In this document: piece by piece, positions 9,099 through 16,753 of the stretch
Layout of the letters: every line of letters starts with the position of its first letter
Numbering within the stretch: position 1 is the stretch's first letter
Assembly: GCA_937995745.1 (NCBI GenBank)
Contig: CALKIU010000051.1
Coordinates: 1-48,655, forward strand
DNA length: 48,655 bases
DNA from: an uncultured Bacillaceae bacterium
Lineage (GTDB): Bacteria > Bacillota > Bacilli > Bacillales > Cytobacillaceae
Direction: 5' to 3'
The notes under the pieces: model-generated
The model's database searches: none
What the model was told of the DNA's origin: nothing
What the model saw: only the letters and a program-made list of their open reading frames with translations
Made by a program: the position numbers and the translations under genes

Positions 9099-9130
9099 AA
9101 AACGCTTATCGGCGGCGATAAGCGCTTTTT
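9094..9130. terminator. Terminator of yjbA
   Basis: A 9-bp stem (9103-9111 with 9116-9124, loop GCGG) is flanked by an A-run and a T-run, so it can act in both directions. It ends about 15 bases beyond the yjbA stop. Confidence 0.9.
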
Positions 9131-9145
9131 TAACGGCAGACGTCT

Positions 9146-9895
9146 TTAATTGACTCGCGGACCTTGTTCCATTTCCCAAAGTTTTTCAAAAAACGGCTGG
9201 CCTTTAATAATGTTTTCGCAAAATTGCTCATGTTTTCCGGACCAGCCTTTTTTCACTTCATCATAAAGTTGTTCCCAAGCTTCATCGAAGCTTAAATTTT
9301 GAATTTCCACATACCGTTCCGGACTCCATTCCGTATACCAGTAACGGACTTCCGCTTCATTATGGCTGTTTCTTAATTGGTCAAGAGCCATAAAGAGGAG
9401 TTGCTTCAACTGTCTTTCTTTCCGCGTCAGTCCCGTCATCAATTCAGGAGCGGGAGATAAAATATGATATTCTTTTTCCGGAACCGCTTGCGGATCGAAT
9501 TCATAATTTTCCGGTTCCCGCCCTTCAATCATCTCATAAACCATCTGCTCCTGCCGGGGGATCAGCCTGCTTTTGCGGATCGGGATATTGTAGCCCATGG
9601 TGTCGACCGCAATGATCCCCGTACCGTCCGTTGCCACAAAACAATAATCCAACTGGATGCGTTCATGATTTTTCCGCAAATATGCCTGTTGATAAATCTC
9701 ATCCATCAAAGCTTGGGGCAGTTCGGACAAATCATTTTCTATGTAATGATAAAGAGATGAATCCACATATAGTAAAGGAACTTGATCCAACAGTTCGATA
9801 CTGTCGTCTTTCCGCCATTCGTGAAAATGGCACACGTTATACCCGTTCTCTTCCCCTTCAAACCAGTTCACCCACACGTCGTGGAGATATAACAT
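9146..9895 (-). CDS. yjbA: UPF0736 family protein YjbA
   Basis: Uncharacterised cytoplasmic protein of the UPF0736 (DUF3603) family, found in bacilli next to trpS and opp. The N-terminus MLYLHDVWVNWFEG is the family signature. Residues near 90 (VATDGTGIIAVDTMGYNIPIRKSRLIPRQE) and a C-terminal acidic helical part (WYTEWSPERYVEIQNLSF) are also typical. I take the ATG at 9895 because the family starts at MLYLHD; the open frame to 9916 adds only MKRGANS, and an AGAGAGGTG site fits the downstream ATG better. Full length is 249 residues. Molecular function is not known. Synteny with trpS is as in B. subtilis. Confidence 0.9.
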   Translation of the reverse strand: MLYLHDVWVNWFEGEENGYNVCHFHEWRKDDSIELLDQVPLLYVDSSLYHYIENDLSELPQALMDEIYQQAYLRKNHERIQLDYCFVATDGTGIIAVDTMGYNIPIRKSRLIPRQEQMVYEMIEGREPENYEFDPQAVPEKEYHILSPAPELMTGLTRKERQLKQLLFMALDQLRNSHNEAEVRYWYTEWSPERYVEIQNLSFDEAWEQLYDEVKKGWSGKHEQFCENIIKGQPFFEKLWEMEQGPRVN

Positions 9896-10104
9896 GGAAT
9901 TTGCACCTCTCTTCAATTCTTATTTGTAAATCAGTATTGTCAGCCCTCCGTAAATTTATTCCTAATAAGGCAGTAAGAAACAATTTCTCCCGGCCCTTCT
10001 TATCCAAAGATTGAGCATTTCAGGAAAAAGCAAAAACCCCAATCAGTACGGGCGAACAAAGGGGGCATATCCCCCGACAAATCCGCACCGGCGAAGCCAG
10101 ACCA

Positions 10105-10815
10105 TTAAAACGCATTTTCAAGAAAAATTTCCGACGGAAGGGAAAAAGACAGACTTTCTGTATAGCGACGAGTCTTAAAAAAAGATTCCACAAGATGATA
10201 TCCCGCGGCGTAGCCGATTAATTTCGGGAACGGTCCCCTGCCAAAAAGGATGTCATCATGCAGCTTGTTTTTCCTCGTTATGGTCAAGTTGTCTTTGATA
10301 AAAGAACGCCAGCAGCTTTCCAGAATTTCCTTGCCGTAGGAGCGGCACCAGGCCGCCCTGTATTCGGAGCCGACGAGTTTTCCCACGGTATACTCCGCCG
10401 TTCCTTCAAGGACCAGGGAATCGAGCAAAGTATATTGTTTTATGCTTTTCTTTTGCGCGGCCATCCGGCACACATGGTGGTATTCGTGGACAAATAGCGC
10501 TTCTAGTTCCTTTTCATCCCCTACGGGACATAGAAACAGGATGATTTGGCCGGGAAAGGATATCCCGGATTTTAAGTCTTCGCCGCGATTTGCAAAAATG
10601 CCGGGGGGATTCTTGGGGAAAATGAATATCTTCACACTGGGGCCTTTCCATCTTCTCTTGTATTTTTGCCATAAATGTTCAATTTTGTGCCATATTTTTT
10701 CCTTATGCAGCCAGCGCATGCCTTCCCAACTTGACGGACTTGGCCTGTACATTCCGAACCCGGACAGGTAGCGGTACAGCTTCATGCTGTCTGCAAAATT
10801 TGGAAAACAAGGCAA
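10105..10815 (-). CDS. yjaZ: YjaZ-like zinc protease (DUF2268), expected start frameshifted
   Basis: Putative zinc-dependent protease of the DUF2268 family. The active-site motif is HEYHH (HExxH) in FVHEYHHVCRM, and a downstream LVLEGTAEY supplies the likely third ligand Glu. No signal peptide is seen. Position beside fabF matches yjaZ in B. subtilis. The called start is a TTG at 10815, but the same frame stays open upstream and encodes VEPTYEWLAEDFADPV, which looks like the real N-terminus. The expected ATG (10884-10886, with an AAAGGGG site) reads ATG GGG TAG. One extra G in that G-run would restore an ATG-initiated protein about 23 residues longer. So either a base is missing in the assembly, or the gene is mildly damaged and uses a weak start. 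Confidence 0.75.
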   Translation of the reverse strand: MPCFPNFADSMKLYRYLSGFGMYRPSPSSWEGMRWLHKEKIWHKIEHLWQKYKRRWKGPSVKIFIFPKNPPGIFANRGEDLKSGISFPGQIILFLCPVGDEKELEALFVHEYHHVCRMAAQKKSIKQYTLLDSLVLEGTAEYTVGKLVGSEYRAAWCRSYGKEILESCWRSFIKDNLTITRKNKLHDDILFGRGPFPKLIGYAAGYHLVESFFKTRRYTESLSFSLPSEIFLENAF

Positions 10816-11073
10816 CAGTCTTTCACAAATTCTGACCGGATCGGCAAAATCCTCTGCAAGCCATTCATATGTCGGCTCTACCCCATACCATTCAGCCCCT
10901 TTCCTTTCTTCAACTTATGAAAGTAAGGGGCCATGTGCGCTGAAAAATTGAAACCATCCCTTTAAGTTAGTGGGACAAAAGATTAAAACTTATAGCTGAA
11001 AGCCCCTAACGGCCTCAGAATCGCCGCATAAATTAAAAACGCCGAGACAGAAGACCCTGCGAACTGAAAAGGC

Positions 11074-11103
11074 AAAAAAAAAGAACGGGCACCCCCGTTC
11101 CTT
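11074..11103 (-). terminator. Terminator of fabH-fabF
   Basis: On minus, GAACGGG pairs with CCCGTTC (plus 11083-11089 and 11094-11100), followed by nine T (A-run 11074-11082). It begins at the fabF stop. Confidence 0.9.
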
Positions 11104-12340
11104 ACTCATACTTTTTGAAAACAAGCGCGGCGTTATGCCCGCCGAATCCCAATGAATTGCTGAGCGCTGCTTTAATATTTTGTTTTCTCGCTTTATTCGG
11201 GACATAGTCCAAATCGCAATCAGGATCTTTTGTCTCATAATTGATGGTCGGCGGAAGAATGGAATGATAGAGGGCAAGGACGGTAAAAATCGCCTCCACG
11301 CCCCCGGCCGCTCCCAAAAGATGTCCTGTCATGGATTTCGTGGAGCTGATTGCCAACTTATAAGCGTGCTCGCCAAAAACTTCTTTGATGGCCGCCGTCT
11401 CGAATTTGTCATTATACTCGGTGCTTGTTCCGTGAGCATTGATATAATCGATCTCTTCCGGCTTCAAACCGGCATCTTCAATGGCGGCTTTCATGGCTCT
11501 CGCCCCGCCTTCCCCGCCGGGAGCTGGAGCCGTAATATGATAAGCGTCTCCTGTTGCCCCGTAGCCGGCAATTTCCGCATAAATTCTTGCCCCTCTTTTC
11601 AGAGCGTGTTCCAATTCTTCCAAAACGATAATGCCGGCTCCTTCTCCCATGATAAAACCGTCGCGGTTTAAATCAAAAGGACGGCAAGCCGTTTTTGGGT
11701 CAGGATTTGTGGACAATGCTTTATTGGCGCAGAAACCCGCCATTGCCATCCTTGTAATCGGCGCTTCCGTTCCGCCCGTCACCATGACATCGGCATCGCC
11801 GCGCTGAATCACCTTGAAAGCGTCGCCGATGGAGTTTGTTCCCGTGGCACAGGCGGTAACAGTGCACGAATTGACTCCTCTGGCGCCGAGTGTGATCGAA
11901 ACTTGCCCGGCTGCCATGTCAGGGATCATCATGGGCACAAAGAAAGGGCTCACCCTCCGGTATCCCCGGCTTAAATACGTTTCAAACTGTGATTCGAAAG
12001 TTTCCATTCCTCCGATTCCGGACCCGATCCACACCCCGACGCGGTGGGAATTTTCTTCTGTGATTTTCAACCCCGCGTCTTCCACAGCCATTAACGAAGC
12101 GGCAACAGCATACTGTGTAAAACGGTCCATTTTCCGGGCATCTCTTTTATCCATAAAATCTTCCACTTGAAAATCTTTCAATTCTCCGGCCACCTTTGCC
12201 GGAAATTCATCGGGATTCAACCGTGTCAACGTATCGATTCCGGACACGCCGTTTATAATATTATTCCATGCTTTTTCAACGCGGCTGCCGACGGGAGTTA
12301 CCGCTCCCAGCCCGGTCACAACGACTCTGCGCTTTTTCAT
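11102..12340 (-). CDS. fabF: 3-oxoacyl-ACP synthase II (FabF)
   Basis: Elongating condensing enzyme of type II fatty acid synthesis. It joins malonyl-ACP to acyl-ACP in the cytoplasm. The 412-residue product has the catalytic triad Cys-His-His: Cys164 in TVTACATGTNS, His in NAHGTSTEYND and His in MTGHLLGAAGG, plus the C-terminal NSLGFGGHNA. I choose the ATG at 12340 (MKKRRVVVTGLG): AAGGAG is 9 bases upstream, whereas the ATG at 12346 is too close to it. It follows fabH by about 40 bases and is presumably co-transcribed from the FapR-controlled promoter. The order yjaZ-fabF-fabH is that of B. subtilis. Confidence 0.97.
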   Translation of the reverse strand: MKKRRVVVTGLGAVTPVGSRVEKAWNNIINGVSGIDTLTRLNPDEFPAKVAGELKDFQVEDFMDKRDARKMDRFTQYAVAASLMAVEDAGLKITEENSHRVGVWIGSGIGGMETFESQFETYLSRGYRRVSPFFVPMMIPDMAAGQVSITLGARGVNSCTVTACATGTNSIGDAFKVIQRGDADVMVTGGTEAPITRMAMAGFCANKALSTNPDPKTACRPFDLNRDGFIMGEGAGIIVLEELEHALKRGARIYAEIAGYGATGDAYHITAPAPGGEGGARAMKAAIEDAGLKPEEIDYINAHGTSTEYNDKFETAAIKEVFGEHAYKLAISSTKSMTGHLLGAAGGVEAIFTVLALYHSILPPTINYETKDPDCDLDYVPNKARKQNIKAALSNSLGFGGHNAALVFKKYE

Positions 12341-12379
12341 TTGCATCAACTCCTTCCGCGAACACGTAAAATGACTTTT

Positions 12380-13312
12380 CTATCTGCCCCAACGGAGGAC
12401 AAGTGCACCCCATGTCAATCCTCCGCCGAAACCTACCATTACAATCACATCATCATCCTTGATTCTCCCCGCCTCCAATTCTTCGACAATGGAAATAGGA
12501 ATGGAGGCTGATGACGTATTGCCGTATTTATGAATCGTTTTCGACATTTTTTCCGGAGGCAGTTCCAGCCTTTGCCTTGCTGACTCCATAATCCGGATAT
12601 TTGCCTGATGGGGTATAAAAAGACTTACATCTTCTTTCTTTAAACCTGCTTTTTCTAAGACGTTGACGCTGCTTTCTCCCATTTGTCTGACCGCAAATTT
12701 AAAAACTTCCCTTCCATTCATCGTGATATATTGTTCCTGGTACAAGTATTTGCCGCCGGAACCGTCCGAACCGAGTTCGAAGGCCAAAATCCCCCGGCCC
12801 TCTGAAACAGGACCCAACACGACAGCGCCGGCTCCGTCGCCAAAGAGGACGGCTGTATTCCGATCTTCCCAGTTCGTAATTTTTGAAAGTTTTTCTACAC
12901 CGACGACCAATACATAGCGATAAGCCCCTGTTTCAATAAATTGTTTCGCCGTGACGATGCCGTAAATAAATCCGGCGCAAGCGGCGCTGACATCCATGGC
13001 GCCGGCATTTTTGGCCCCGAGCCGATCCTGCAGAATGCATGAAACGGATGGAAAAGGTTTATCAGGAGTAACGGTGGCCGTCACAATCAAATCTATCTCT
13101 TCCGGTGAAATTCCTGCATCTTCAATCGCAATTTTTGCCGCTTCATACGCCATATCCGAACTGGCCGTTTGTTCATCAGCAATTCTCCGTTCCTCAATTC
13201 CCGTTCTTGTCCGAATCCATTCATCAGACGTATCCATCATTTTTTCCAGATCAAAATTTGTTAACACTTTTTCGGGCAGGTATCTGCCTGTTCCTATGAT
13301 TCCTGCATTCAT
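12380..13312 (-). CDS. fabH: 3-oxoacyl-ACP synthase III (FabH)
   Basis: Initiating condensing enzyme of fatty acid synthesis. It condenses acetyl- or branched acyl-CoA primers with malonyl-ACP, which sets branched-chain fatty acid content in bacilli. The 310-residue product carries the Cys-His-Asn triad: Cys112 in DVSAACAGFIYG, His in FIPHQANIRI and Asn in KYGNTSSASIP, with the C-terminal GFGGGLTWGA. It is first in a fabH-fabF operon (fabHA position of B. subtilis). A FapR-type operator lies in the promoter 80-95 bases upstream, so repression by FapR relieved by malonyl-CoA is expected. Confidence 0.97.
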   Translation of the reverse strand: MNAGIIGTGRYLPEKVLTNFDLEKMMDTSDEWIRTRTGIEERRIADEQTASSDMAYEAAKIAIEDAGISPEEIDLIVTATVTPDKPFPSVSCILQDRLGAKNAGAMDVSAACAGFIYGIVTAKQFIETGAYRYVLVVGVEKLSKITNWEDRNTAVLFGDGAGAVVLGPVSEGRGILAFELGSDGSGGKYLYQEQYITMNGREVFKFAVRQMGESSVNVLEKAGLKKEDVSLFIPHQANIRIMESARQRLELPPEKMSKTIHKYGNTSSASIPISIVEELEAGRIKDDDVIVMVGFGGGLTWGALVLRWGR

Positions 13313-13390
13313 ATAGCCATCCCCTCTTAAGATTTTTTTCCTTTCATGCGGCTGTATGAAAAATGTATCACTAAATGTTATTATCTATTA

Positions 13391-13407
13391 TTATTACTTG
13401 GTACTAA
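13391..13407 (-). promoter_or_regulatory. FapR operator upstream of fabH
   Basis: On minus the sequence TTAGTACCAAGTAATAA closely matches the FapR 17-bp operator (TTAGTACC half-site plus a TA.TAA half-site, about 13-14 of 17 positions from memory of the consensus). FapR is the malonyl-CoA-responsive repressor of fatty acid synthesis genes in bacilli, and fabHA-fabF is a known target in B. subtilis. Confidence 0.75.
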
Positions 13408-13420
13408 TTAATAGTAACAA
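13391..13420 (-). promoter_or_regulatory. Promoter of fabH-fabF
   Basis: On minus, -35 TTGTTA (13415-13420), an 18-base spacer and -10 TAATAA (13391-13396). The FapR-type box covers the spacer and the -10. Confidence 0.5.
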
Positions 13421-13573
13421 ATTCTTCCGCGTGAAGCAATATTTTTGATGTCTCACACTGCAATTTTCTTTGTGCTATGTTATAGTCTATACATTATTCG
13501 CCCGTATAACATAATTTATTTATTAAGCGGGCCGGAAAACACAATTTCCCCCTTTACCGGAAAGGAGTGAGAA

Positions 13574-14020
13574 ATGACGAAAAAAGAGAAACAGGAAGAA
13601 CTTCCGGAAAAACGCGATTTTTTTACGGAATTAATGTTCGGCAAAGCTCATGTTCCTGAGGAAACGGACTCTCTTGTCCCCGCTGACAGGATTCCCGCTG
13701 ACAGCCAGGTGAAAGAGATGAGCCCCGGCTCCGGAGAAACCGGCCGCCATCAGGAAGGACAAACACTTTTCTCCTGGTTGCCTCAATTTGTCCAAGAAAA
13801 TAGACATTTCTCTGACGACCCGTTCTCGTTCGTATTACCGGCAGCAACCAGATCGGCAGAACCATCTAATAAAACGCTTCATCATTTGCAGCAATTTTTA
13901 GAAAACGTCAATTATGTTGAACTTGTCGAAAACGTCGATCGTTTTTTAAAAGCTGTCAAACAATTAAAGCCTGTTTTCAACGACATCCAATCTCTGCTCA
14001 ACTCCTGGCAAAAGAAATAG
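13574..14020 (+). CDS. Hypothetical protein, divergent from fabH
   Basis: Not recognised. The 148-residue product is hydrophilic, with no membrane span or signal peptide. The first 90 residues are charged and probably disordered (KKEKQEELPEKRDFFTELMFG at the start, then Pro/Ser/Gly-rich). The C-terminal 50 residues look helical (a YVELVENVDRFLKAVKQLKP-like amphipathic stretch), suggesting a protein-interaction helix. AAAGGAGTGAGAA precedes the ATG. A bidirectional terminator follows at once. It occupies roughly the place of the small gene yjzB in B. subtilis; I could not confirm homology. Confidence 0.6.
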   Translation: MTKKEKQEELPEKRDFFTELMFGKAHVPEETDSLVPADRIPADSQVKEMSPGSGETGRHQEGQTLFSWLPQFVQENRHFSDDPFSFVLPAATRSAEPSNKTLHHLQQFLENVNYVELVENVDRFLKAVKQLKPVFNDIQSLLNSWQKK

Positions 14021-14052
14021 CCCGCAGGCAAAACCGCCTGCGGGCTATTTTT
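14020..14052. terminator. Bidirectional terminator
   Basis: A 10-bp GC-rich stem (14020-14029 with 14036-14045, loop AAAACC) followed by ATTTTT. It starts at the last base of the plus gene and also lies 12 bases beyond the stop of the minus gene at 14064. Confidence 0.92.
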
Positions 14053-14063
14053 CTCCGTTGCAT

Positions 14064-14894
14064 TCAAATTTGTGATTTCAACCGATCTACATGCAGTTTT
14101 TGTAACTTCAAAGCAGCTTCAACAGGGCGCTGTGCCTTCACTTCCACCGTAAAGGCATTTTTCAAAACGGGGGGGTCCCCGGATCTTTCCCCAACAGGAA
14201 GAGAAAGGAATCGAGCGCATTCCATCCATTGATTTTCTTTTCCGCCGGTCAAAATAAATTCATCATCACCGTGTTTGTTCAAGCAGATGTTCCACACGGA
14301 GCGGACCGTGTCATCAACATATATGGCATCCCACAACCATTCCCGGTTATTCCGCGCCGCTTTGGACAACTCCTTTTTTCCGGATAAGAAATGCTGTTGA
14401 AACGTAAATTCTTCCGACTGCCATGGTCCGTAAACGGTGGGAAGATAAAATTTCTTAATGGTGAGATTTTCATGTTCGACAAGCTGCAAAAAAAGGTCGG
14501 CATGCCGTTTCTCGTTTGCAAATCCGCATTCGCATAGAAATTGCACCGGAAATAAAAAAACACCCAAAATTTGTGAAGATTTTTTTTCAGCAAGGAACTT
14601 CTCAAATGAAGATGTGCAAATGAAGTTTTTTTCCCTTCTGGTGACAAATAGATCATAATAATCAAAAATGATGACGACGTCATCAAGTTCCCCGGACGGC
14701 CATGAATATTCTTGCAGCAAGTGTTCTTCAAAATTGGCGTTTCTGCCGATTTCCATTCTTTTTTCCTCTAGAAAATACCCCGTCCCGTGGTGTTCAATAT
14801 GAAGACCGGCAACTTCCATGCCCTGTTCCAGAAACATCCGGCAAAAATGAAAACCGAGGAAATCATAGACCCCTATAATAACAGCCTTGTCCAT
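14064..14894 (-). CDS. NAD(P)-binding Rossmann-fold protein, YjaV-like position
   Basis: Likely a divergent member of the NAD-dependent epimerase/dehydratase family. The 276-residue product starts AVIIGVYDFLGFHFCRMFLEQG, a Rossmann beta-alpha unit in which the usual GxxGxxG reads GVYDFLG, so the middle Gly is lost. Middle parts such as KKFYLPTVYGPWQ and DAIYVDDTVRSVW match the substrate-side motifs of epimerases (PxxxYGP, V.D...A/S). A clear Tyr-x3-Lys pair is not seen, so the protein may be non-catalytic. I use the ATG at 14894 (MDKAV); a TTG two codons earlier is possible. Its position between the fab genes and yjzD equals yjaV in B. subtilis. A structured region lies upstream (15066-15154). 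Confidence 0.6.
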   Translation of the reverse strand: MDKAVIIGVYDFLGFHFCRMFLEQGMEVAGLHIEHHGTGYFLEEKRMEIGRNANFEEHLLQEYSWPSGELDDVVIIFDYYDLFVTRREKNFICTSSFEKFLAEKKSSQILGVFLFPVQFLCECGFANEKRHADLFLQLVEHENLTIKKFYLPTVYGPWQSEEFTFQQHFLSGKKELSKAARNNREWLWDAIYVDDTVRSVWNICLNKHGDDEFILTGGKENQWMECARFLSLPVGERSGDPPVLKNAFTVEVKAQRPVEAALKLQKLHVDRLKSQI

Positions 14895-15065
14895 CCGCAA
14901 AATTGGTTACAAAAATCCCCCGCCACAGATATAACAGAAACTTTTTCCCTGTTTGAGGCATTCTGTCCATTTTTATGGACTGTCAATATTTTTGGCGTTT
15001 TGCCCGTCACAACGGACAGACTATTCGTTCTTTTTTGCAAACAAGATTTTTGTAACCGCAGAAGG

Positions 15066-15154
15066 CACCTCCTACACGGAAATGTTTTAGGTGAAACGGA
15101 CGTTCCTGCTTCCGTTTTGGCACCAACAAAGAAATTAAATGTCCCTCTGGTGCC
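15066..15154. other. Three tandem stem-loops upstream of the yjaV-like gene
   Basis: Three inverted repeats follow each other almost without gap: CACCT/AGGTG (15066-15070 with 15089-15093), AAACGGA/TCCGTTT (15094-15100 with 15111-15117) and GGCACCA/TGGTGCC (15119-15125 with 15148-15154). They fill part of the 355-base gap between the two minus-strand genes at 14894 and 15250. No known riboswitch or tRNA matches. The rest of the gap shows nothing I can call. Confidence 0.45.
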
Positions 15155-15249
15155 GCCCGTACACGATAATAGTAAGTAAATCCACGAACCGGACGTAACA
15201 AAGACTCTTCAAGTATATAATATGAAACAAAACAGCTCTATTTTGCCGT

Positions 15250-15987
15250 TTACAGAACGGTTTCGTGCTTTGAAAAAAACTTTATTACGTCAAAAGGTAT
15301 TTGGGGCTTTTTTTCAGGGACGTAATACCGCACTGTCACCGGTGCATCCGCTTCTTTCCACTGGGATGTGATCTTTTTGAGACCTTCTGACAATTTGTAA
15401 GCCCGTCTTCCTGCCAATACATGAAAAATTTTTACGGGAATGCGGGGGCAAATTTGAAAAGCTTCTTCCATAGCTTGAATTTTCTCCAAAACTTGTCCTT
15501 TTTCAATTCCGTAGGAACGGGACAGTTCTTTCAGCATTCTTTTGTAAAAAAAGACGTGTTCCTTCTCTGTCAACAACTGTTCTTTCAAAGATAAAACAGG
15601 ATTTAACAAAACAACGGAACGAAGATCTTCTTCCATTTCCTTGAACAGTTTCATAGCCGCCAACGCCCCCATTCCTTCGGCAATCAAATGGATTTTGCGG
15701 TTCATGATTTCCGTCCTGAATACATATTCATACAGCCGTTTGGCCAGTTTCACCGCCGCATCGCTTCCCCAATGCCTGCCGTACAAATTTGAATAAAAAA
15801 TAGTATAGCCGGCTTCTTGCAAGGCGGTAATAAAGGCAGCTTTCCCTTCATTTTGAATCCAAAAACTGCTTTTTTCATCCACGAAGTGCCGCTCATCCCC
15901 AATGATTAAGATCCCGAAACCCTTTGGTCTGTCAGGATAATGAATCATATTCCATTCATTATCCAGTTGGAAGCTTCGGCTTTTCAT
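15250..15987 (-). CDS. Alpha/beta-hydrolase-fold protein without nucleophile Ser, YjaU-like position
   Basis: The 245-residue product has the layout of an alpha/beta hydrolase: GFGILIIGDE near 25, a strand-turn-helix RKIHLIAEGMGALAAMKLF where the nucleophile elbow should be, VVLLNPVLSLKEQ after it, and a later strand PVKIFHVLAGRR. In the elbow the expected GxSxG reads EGMGA, with Met in the place of the catalytic Ser. It may therefore be a pseudoenzyme or a binding or regulatory protein. No signal peptide is visible. Position next to yjzD and the yjaV-like gene corresponds to yjaU of B. subtilis. Start ATG at 15987 is preceded by a GGGGAAT stretch. Confidence 0.55.
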   Translation of the reverse strand: MKSRSFQLDNEWNMIHYPDRPKGFGILIIGDERHFVDEKSSFWIQNEGKAAFITALQEAGYTIFYSNLYGRHWGSDAAVKLAKRLYEYVFRTEIMNRKIHLIAEGMGALAAMKLFKEMEEDLRSVVLLNPVLSLKEQLLTEKEHVFFYKRMLKELSRSYGIEKGQVLEKIQAMEEAFQICPRIPVKIFHVLAGRRAYKLSEGLKKITSQWKEADAPVTVRYYVPEKKPQIPFDVIKFFSKHETVL

Positions 15988-16425
15988 CCGGTATTCCCCT
16001 TTGTGAAATTCTCTCTTAATTTAATGTATGATTAAACGAATGACTTGCAAGGGAGTTAGCCCATATCCGGCAATTTCCGTCAGGCAGCATTCAATATAAA
16101 ACATTTCTGCAGGAGTTTTTTGCGCCGGCTGTCTTTGCCTCTTTTTTAATTTAATATGAGATAGGGCGCCTACTTCATGTGTCCATATCACTTTTACAAA
16201 ACTTTAATGTTTTTTGGAAATCCTAAAACGGTTTTTTCATGGCGGGGAACGGTCAACCCGTGTTTTATAGGCCGCGAAGGTCCGGCGCCTTATTCGAATA
16301 CTGTCCCATCAAGACTTTTCCGGTTTCCGCAAATGTTATATCAATGTTTACAAAATCTTTATTAATTTTCACTATTATGATAATATGTATTAAGATTTTA
16401 AATAGTTAGCAAGAGGGTGAAGAAA
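15988..16425. other. Divergent intergenic region
   Basis: A 438-base gap between two divergent genes. AT-rich sequence near 16346-16392 (TTTACA, TTTATT, TATGAT, TAATAT hexamers) offers several overlapping sigma-A type promoter candidates for yjzD, none clearly best. An open frame at 16177-16365 has no ribosome site and is not called. Confidence 0.45.
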
Positions 16426-16620
16426 TTGAAATATTTTTGGACATTTGTGTGGACATTCCTGTTGGTGCAAATGTTGTATTATGTGGCCGGCTCAATGTAC
16501 GGAACCCCTTATGATTTGAAACTTGGCACTTTGATCTCCGTCGCCGTCACTGCTTTCATTCTGCTCATCGGAACTCTCATTCCGGAGAAACCGGACCAAA
16601 AAAGTGAAACGTCACATTGA
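16426..16620 (+). CDS. yjzD: Small membrane protein YjzD (DUF2929)
   Basis: The 64-residue product has two membrane helices: YFWTFVWTFLLVQMLYYVAG near 3-22 and a second (LISVAVTAFILLIGTLI) near 37-53, with a charged C-terminus. This matches the DUF2929/YjzD family of small membrane proteins in bacilli. The TTG at 16426 has GAGGGTGA 5-7 bases upstream and gives the family-like start KYFWTF. A GTG at 16417 would add three residues but lies inside that ribosome site. A terminator follows. Its function is unknown. Position between the arg/clpB region and yjaU-like gene is conserved. Confidence 0.75.
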   Translation: MKYFWTFVWTFLLVQMLYYVAGSMYGTPYDLKLGTLISVAVTAFILLIGTLIPEKPDQKSETSH

Positions 16621-16635
16621 AATATCTCAATACAT

Positions 16636-16671
16636 AAAAAGTCATCCCCCATTGCATGAGGATGACTTTTT
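16636..16671. terminator. Terminator after yjzD
   Basis: AAAAAGTCATCC pairs with GGATGACTTTTT around a CCCATTGCATGA loop (16636-16647 with 16660-16671), with T-run. It may also end minus-strand transcripts from clpB. Confidence 0.9.
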
Positions 16672-16753
16672 TGCTGCATTCAAGATTGGCGGCAGGATTT
16701 GTGCTTTTATTGTGATGAGACCCTGCTCCTCCTGACCGCTTCCTTCCCGGTCG

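Noticed and set aside
8848..9179. Two opposite frames between trpS and yjbA
   Set aside because: They run through terminators and show no family features or ribosome sites.
15066..15154. tRNA-like cloverleaf
   Set aside because: Three stems are adjacent but no acceptor stem, CCA context or conserved tRNA loop bases are present.
15007..15201. 64-codon minus frame in the structured gap
   Set aside because: No ribosome site or recognisable sequence; overlaps the stem-loops.
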